Source: a virus. From it: 64,000 bases of DNA. The notes beneath the pieces were generated by a model. That model was not told where the DNA came from. It made no database searches and was given only the letters and a program-made list of their open reading frames with translations. Each line of letters begins with the position of its first letter. Within the stretch, counting starts at the first letter, position 1. Location of the stretch: the IMG/VR virus record IMGVR_UViG_3300032242_000920, positions 1 to 64,000 of that record; one strand, given 5' to 3'. The position numbers were made by a program, and so were the translations under genes. Of the stretch, positions 62,271 to 64,000 are shown piece by piece.

Positions 62271-62434
62271 TGGTTAAGGTATATCTTCTGAACTTTGCTA
62301 TGTGCATCTACGAAGGTGATAGCATCTACGATGCCATGGATGAGGCTGAGGCCGCAGGCTTTGAAGCAAATGTGACTGTTGAGGGTAGTAATGATTTGTT
62401 TTACAGTCCAATTAGTGGATGGAAAACAGTCTAA
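62270..62434 (+). CDS. Small hypothetical protein
   Basis: 54 residues whose ATG shares a base with the previous stop. MVKVYLLNFAMCIYEGDSIYD, then DEAEAAGFEANVTVEG; a small alpha/beta layout is likely. Coupled to the upstream gene. No family recognised. Confidence 0.6.
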   Translation: MVKVYLLNFAMCIYEGDSIYDAMDEAEAAGFEANVTVEGSNDLFYSPISGWKTV

Positions 62435-62444
62435 ACTTAATTGA

Positions 62445-62495
62445 TTGACATATCTCCTCAGTTGGTATAGAACTAATCTATCAACTGAGGAGATA
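62445..62495 (+). promoter_or_regulatory. Early promoter with 14-bp palindromic operator-like repeat
   Basis: TTGACA 62445-62450, 17-bp spacer, TAGAAC 62468-62473. TATCTCCTCAGTTG (62451-62464) fills most of the spacer and is a perfect inverted repeat of CAACTGAGGAGATA (62482-62495), whose GAGGAGA is also the ribosome-binding site of the next gene. Confidence 0.7.
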
Positions 62496-62499
62496 CCAA

Positions 62500-62670
62500 A
62501 TGACTGAATCTTGCGAAATCAACTATACCGCTTTTAATTATATTCTTGCAAAACTGTCACTCTCCGCTCCTTCTGAAACTCTCCGTCTTCTCGCACTTGA
62601 ACTTCAGGTCGAACTTAATACCGTTCTTTCCTCTGAAAATTCTGACATACTTGTCGATCTTTTTGATTGA
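62500..62670 (+). CDS. Small helical early protein
   Basis: 56 residues, acidic and Leu-rich: YTAFNYILAKLS, then ETLRLLALELQVELN and a LVDLFD end. It should fold as two helices. It has an early-type promoter and a strong GAGGAGA site within a palindrome. Its terminal GATTGA contributes to the -35 of the next promoter. Possibly a host-takeover protein; function unknown. Confidence 0.6.
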   Translation: MTESCEINYTAFNYILAKLSLSAPSETLRLLALELQVELNTVLSSENSDILVDLFD

Positions 62671-62695
62671 CATTTTTCCAAAAATAGATTAGACT
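62667..62695 (+). promoter_or_regulatory. Early-type promoter (TTGACA-N17-TAGACT)
   Basis: TTGACA 62667-62672 overlaps the stop codon of the upstream gene; TAGACT 62690-62695. The leader repeats the TCTATCAACTGAGGAGAT segment found before 62500 but lacks the left palindrome arm. Confidence 0.65.
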
Positions 62696-62720
62696 AATCT
62701 ATCAACTGAGGAGATTCACT

Positions 62721-62927
62721 ATGAAGTTTGTCGGATATTGTCTGATCGTTGTTGGTTTTCTTCTGTTTATCGGATTTGCTGGCAATGACGACTATTGGGA
62801 AGCATGTCACCGTGCAGTCGATTGTGTCGCTGGTGATCCACCTACATTCATGAGTCAGGCTATTCAATTTGTCATTGGTGTTCTGTTGATGTTGATTGGT
62901 ACCGCTGCTATATCTGCCGACAACTGA
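62721..62927 (+). CDS. Small two-helix membrane protein
   Basis: 68 residues with hydrophobic helices FVGYCLIVVGFLLFIGFAG and AIQFVIGVLLMLIGTAAI joined by a polar loop with two Cys (ACHRAVDCV) that could form a disulfide in the periplasm. Strong GAGGAGA ribosome site and early-type promoter. It may be an envelope-acting early protein such as superinfection exclusion, or a holin/antiholin; neither can be shown from sequence. Confidence 0.65.
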   Translation: MKFVGYCLIVVGFLLFIGFAGNDDYWEACHRAVDCVAGDPPTFMSQAIQFVIGVLLMLIGTAAISADN

Positions 62928-62937
62928 AGGTTTTACT

Positions 62938-63342
62938 ATGACAATGCATCTTCTTGGTCCTGCGTTGACCACTATAAACACAACAAAGAAAAAGACCAAA
63001 CTCAGTGAGCATACTTACAATAAGTATTGTCAGGATTGGTTAGCATATAACAAGCAAGCAAAAAGGCTTGGAACCAAGACCAAGACCTTTGATGAGTATC
63101 TGGCATATCGGCAAGGTAAACTTAAACCGAAACTTAAAGGTGTTGCCATGCCGGAGTATAAAATCTCGAAGCACCGCGAATTGTATCCCTCACAGGCCGA
63201 AATTGGTGTTGCCTTCGCAAAGAAACCTAATGCTTATACCGGCGACAAACTGCTTGGTATTGCTACAATGCACAAAAGCAATATGGTACCTGTATTCAGC
63301 CAAAGTGATGCTGAAGAAATTTCTCGTATGCGAAGGTGTTAA
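62938..63342 (+). CDS. Conserved phage hypothetical protein
   Basis: Start chosen at ATG 62938, ten bases after the previous stop and near AAGG (134 residues). The middle part is basic with helices (YNKYCQDWLAYNKQAKRLG, FDEYLAYRQGKLKPK). The C-terminal YTGDKLLGIATMHKSNMVPVF and DAEEISRMRR segment is one I recall from hypothetical proteins of many phages. No enzyme motif; function unknown. Confidence 0.65.
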   Translation: MTMHLLGPALTTINTTKKKTKLSEHTYNKYCQDWLAYNKQAKRLGTKTKTFDEYLAYRQGKLKPKLKGVAMPEYKISKHRELYPSQAEIGVAFAKKPNAYTGDKLLGIATMHKSNMVPVFSQSDAEEISRMRRC

Positions 63343-63343
63343 T

Positions 63344-63538
63344 ATGGCTATAATGACGTTCAGAGAATACAATGACTTTGATAAGTTTTGTGAGAATAAA
63401 AAGTTTCAAAGAAATGTAAGCTACTATGATCCTCAGAAAGGCTGGATTTTAGATTTGGATCATAAGATAAATAATCTAGAGTCCAACCCACAGGAGTTCA
63501 ACAATGATCACACTGAACAACCAACAGAAAGAAATTAA
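63344..63538 (+). CDS. Small hypothetical protein
   Basis: 64 residues from ATG 63344, just after the previous stop. MAIMTFREYNDFDKFCENKKF and YDPQKGWILDLDHKI; the C-terminus is hydrophilic. A longer frame extends upstream through the previous gene, but its N-terminus is not protein-like. Overlaps the next gene by 35 bp. Function unknown. Confidence 0.5.
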   Translation: MAIMTFREYNDFDKFCENKKFQRNVSYYDPQKGWILDLDHKINNLESNPQEFNNDHTEQPTERN

Positions 63539-63698
63539 AGCACGGATCACTTCATCCATACAAAGGGAAATCTCAATGTGTGATGACTACATTGATCTGA
63601 TGGTTCTGGCTTCGGTACTGTATGACTCCTCAAAGCATATCTTCTCGGTCTACACAAATAATACAGGTCTTGAACCCTCAATTAAAGAAATTGATTGA
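63504..63698 (+). CDS. Small hypothetical protein
   Basis: 64 residues, largely helical: MITLNNQQKEIKARITSSI, then CDDYIDLMVLASVLYDSSK. The 35-bp overlap with the gene before it and an AGGAG site at 63490 or so suggest translational coupling. Its end (GATTGA) forms part of the next early promoter. Function unknown. Confidence 0.55.
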   Translation: MITLNNQQKEIKARITSSIQREISMCDDYIDLMVLASVLYDSSKHIFSVYTNNTGLEPSIKEID

Positions 63699-63723
63699 CA
63701 GTTACTCTCCTTTTTGTTAGTAT
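63695..63723 (+). promoter_or_regulatory. Early-type promoter (TTGACA-N17-TAGTAT)
   Basis: TTGACA 63695-63700 overlaps the stop of the previous gene; TAGTAT 63718-63723, 29 bp before the last gene of the window. Confidence 0.65.
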
Positions 63724-63752
63724 GACTTCAGTAAAGGTGAAAGGAAAAGTAA

Positions 63753-64000
63753 ATGTCTTACCCCAAGACCATTCTGATCGGCGATCGTGTCCGTTGGACC
63801 TCTGCTGCTGGTACTCTTCGCGGTGAAGTAGTTCGTATTGTAAAGGCTAAGAATGCCGCAGGCAATATGATCGACTGGATCCACGTGGAATACTTCAACC
63901 CCAAGTCGCCCACAAATCATTCGATTGCTGTTCTGGCTGATACTGCTCTTGAAATGCTAAAGTTTGTTGTCACATTCCGTGATGTTAACATTCATCTTGC
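63753..64000 (+). CDS. Hypothetical protein, SH3-like (3' partial)
   Basis: An ATG at 63753 follows AAGGAAAAG and the frame stays open to the window edge (82 codons). ILIGDRVRWTSAAGTLRGEVV and WIHVEYFNP suggest a small SH3-like or KOW-type barrel, often found in small nucleic-acid- or protein-binding factors. The GC-richer codon use matches the 61959 gene. The C-terminus is missing, so no further call is possible. Confidence 0.55.
   Translation, partial: MSYPKTILIGDRVRWTSAAGTLRGEVVRIVKAKNAAGNMIDWIHVEYFNPKSPTNHSIAVLADTALEMLKFVVTFRDVNIHL

Noticed and set aside
63068-63343. Long N-terminal extension of the 63344 gene
   Set aside because: It overlaps the 134-residue gene completely, is basic and not protein-like; the ATG at 63344 directly after the upstream stop is better.
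1-64000. tRNA or rRNA genes
   Set aside because: No cloverleaf, CCA-ending acceptor stem or rRNA-like segment was noticed by eye in the gaps; a tRNA scan would be needed to be certain.

Overview
The window is a contiguous piece of a lytic, T4-superfamily contractile-tailed phage genome (AT-rich, almost gap-free, nearly all genes on the + strand). T4-type proteins are recognisable in T4-like order: baseplate wedge gp7-like and gp8; neck gp13, gp14, gp15; terminase gp16/gp17; sheath gp18; tube gp19; portal gp20; prohead core, protease gp21, scaffold gp22 and capsid gp23; then UvsY, UvsW, gp55, gp47, gp46, gp45, gp44, gp62, RegA, gp43, UvsX and gp41. The mix of these with large DUF4815-type structural proteins, Hsp20, peptide deformylase and a gp3/gp19-like protein after gp23 resembles the marine, cyanophage and rhizobial branches more than the enteric T-even phages. 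There are no photosynthesis genes. The GH19-type endolysin with i-spanin and o-spanin points to a Gram-negative host that I cannot name.

Region by region: 1-10.8 kb holds baseplate wedge and large beta-rich baseplate/fibre-attachment proteins. 10.8-26.1 kb is a long receptor-binding region of fibres, a fibre-assembly chaperone, a glycine-rich adhesin, a beta-rich fibre and a tailspike-like protein with an enzyme-like C-terminus. 26.1-40.3 kb is the neck, packaging, tail and head module, with TATAAATA-type late promoters before most transcription blocks and a strong terminator after gp23. 40.3-52.7 kb is recombination, late sigma factor and replication, interleaved with peptide deformylase, a DUF3310 protein, a VWA-domain protein, a glycosyltransferase and Hsp20. 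52.8-53.9 kb is a lysis cassette on the - strand (endolysin, Rz, embedded Rz1), fired from a palindromic divergent late promoter. 54.0-60.2 kb holds a nucleotidyltransferase-like protein, DNA polymerase, UvsX, a small membrane protein and gp41. 60.3-61.0 kb is an HNH homing endonuclease on the - strand. 61.1-64.0 kb holds a nucleotide-sugar dehydrogenase and then small early-type genes behind TTGACA promoters.

Three promoter classes can be read by eye: late TATAAATA boxes; a TTTACA-N17-TATA class with conserved TGTGTTATA before gp55, gp45 and gp43 (a variant before uvsX); and TTGATTGACA early-type promoters before the small genes at the right end. The main non-coding curiosities are a 59-bp dyad between the clamp and clamp-loader genes and a 14-bp perfect palindrome wrapped around an early promoter.

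All functional calls come from reading translated sequence and remembered family signatures. No search or structure prediction was run.
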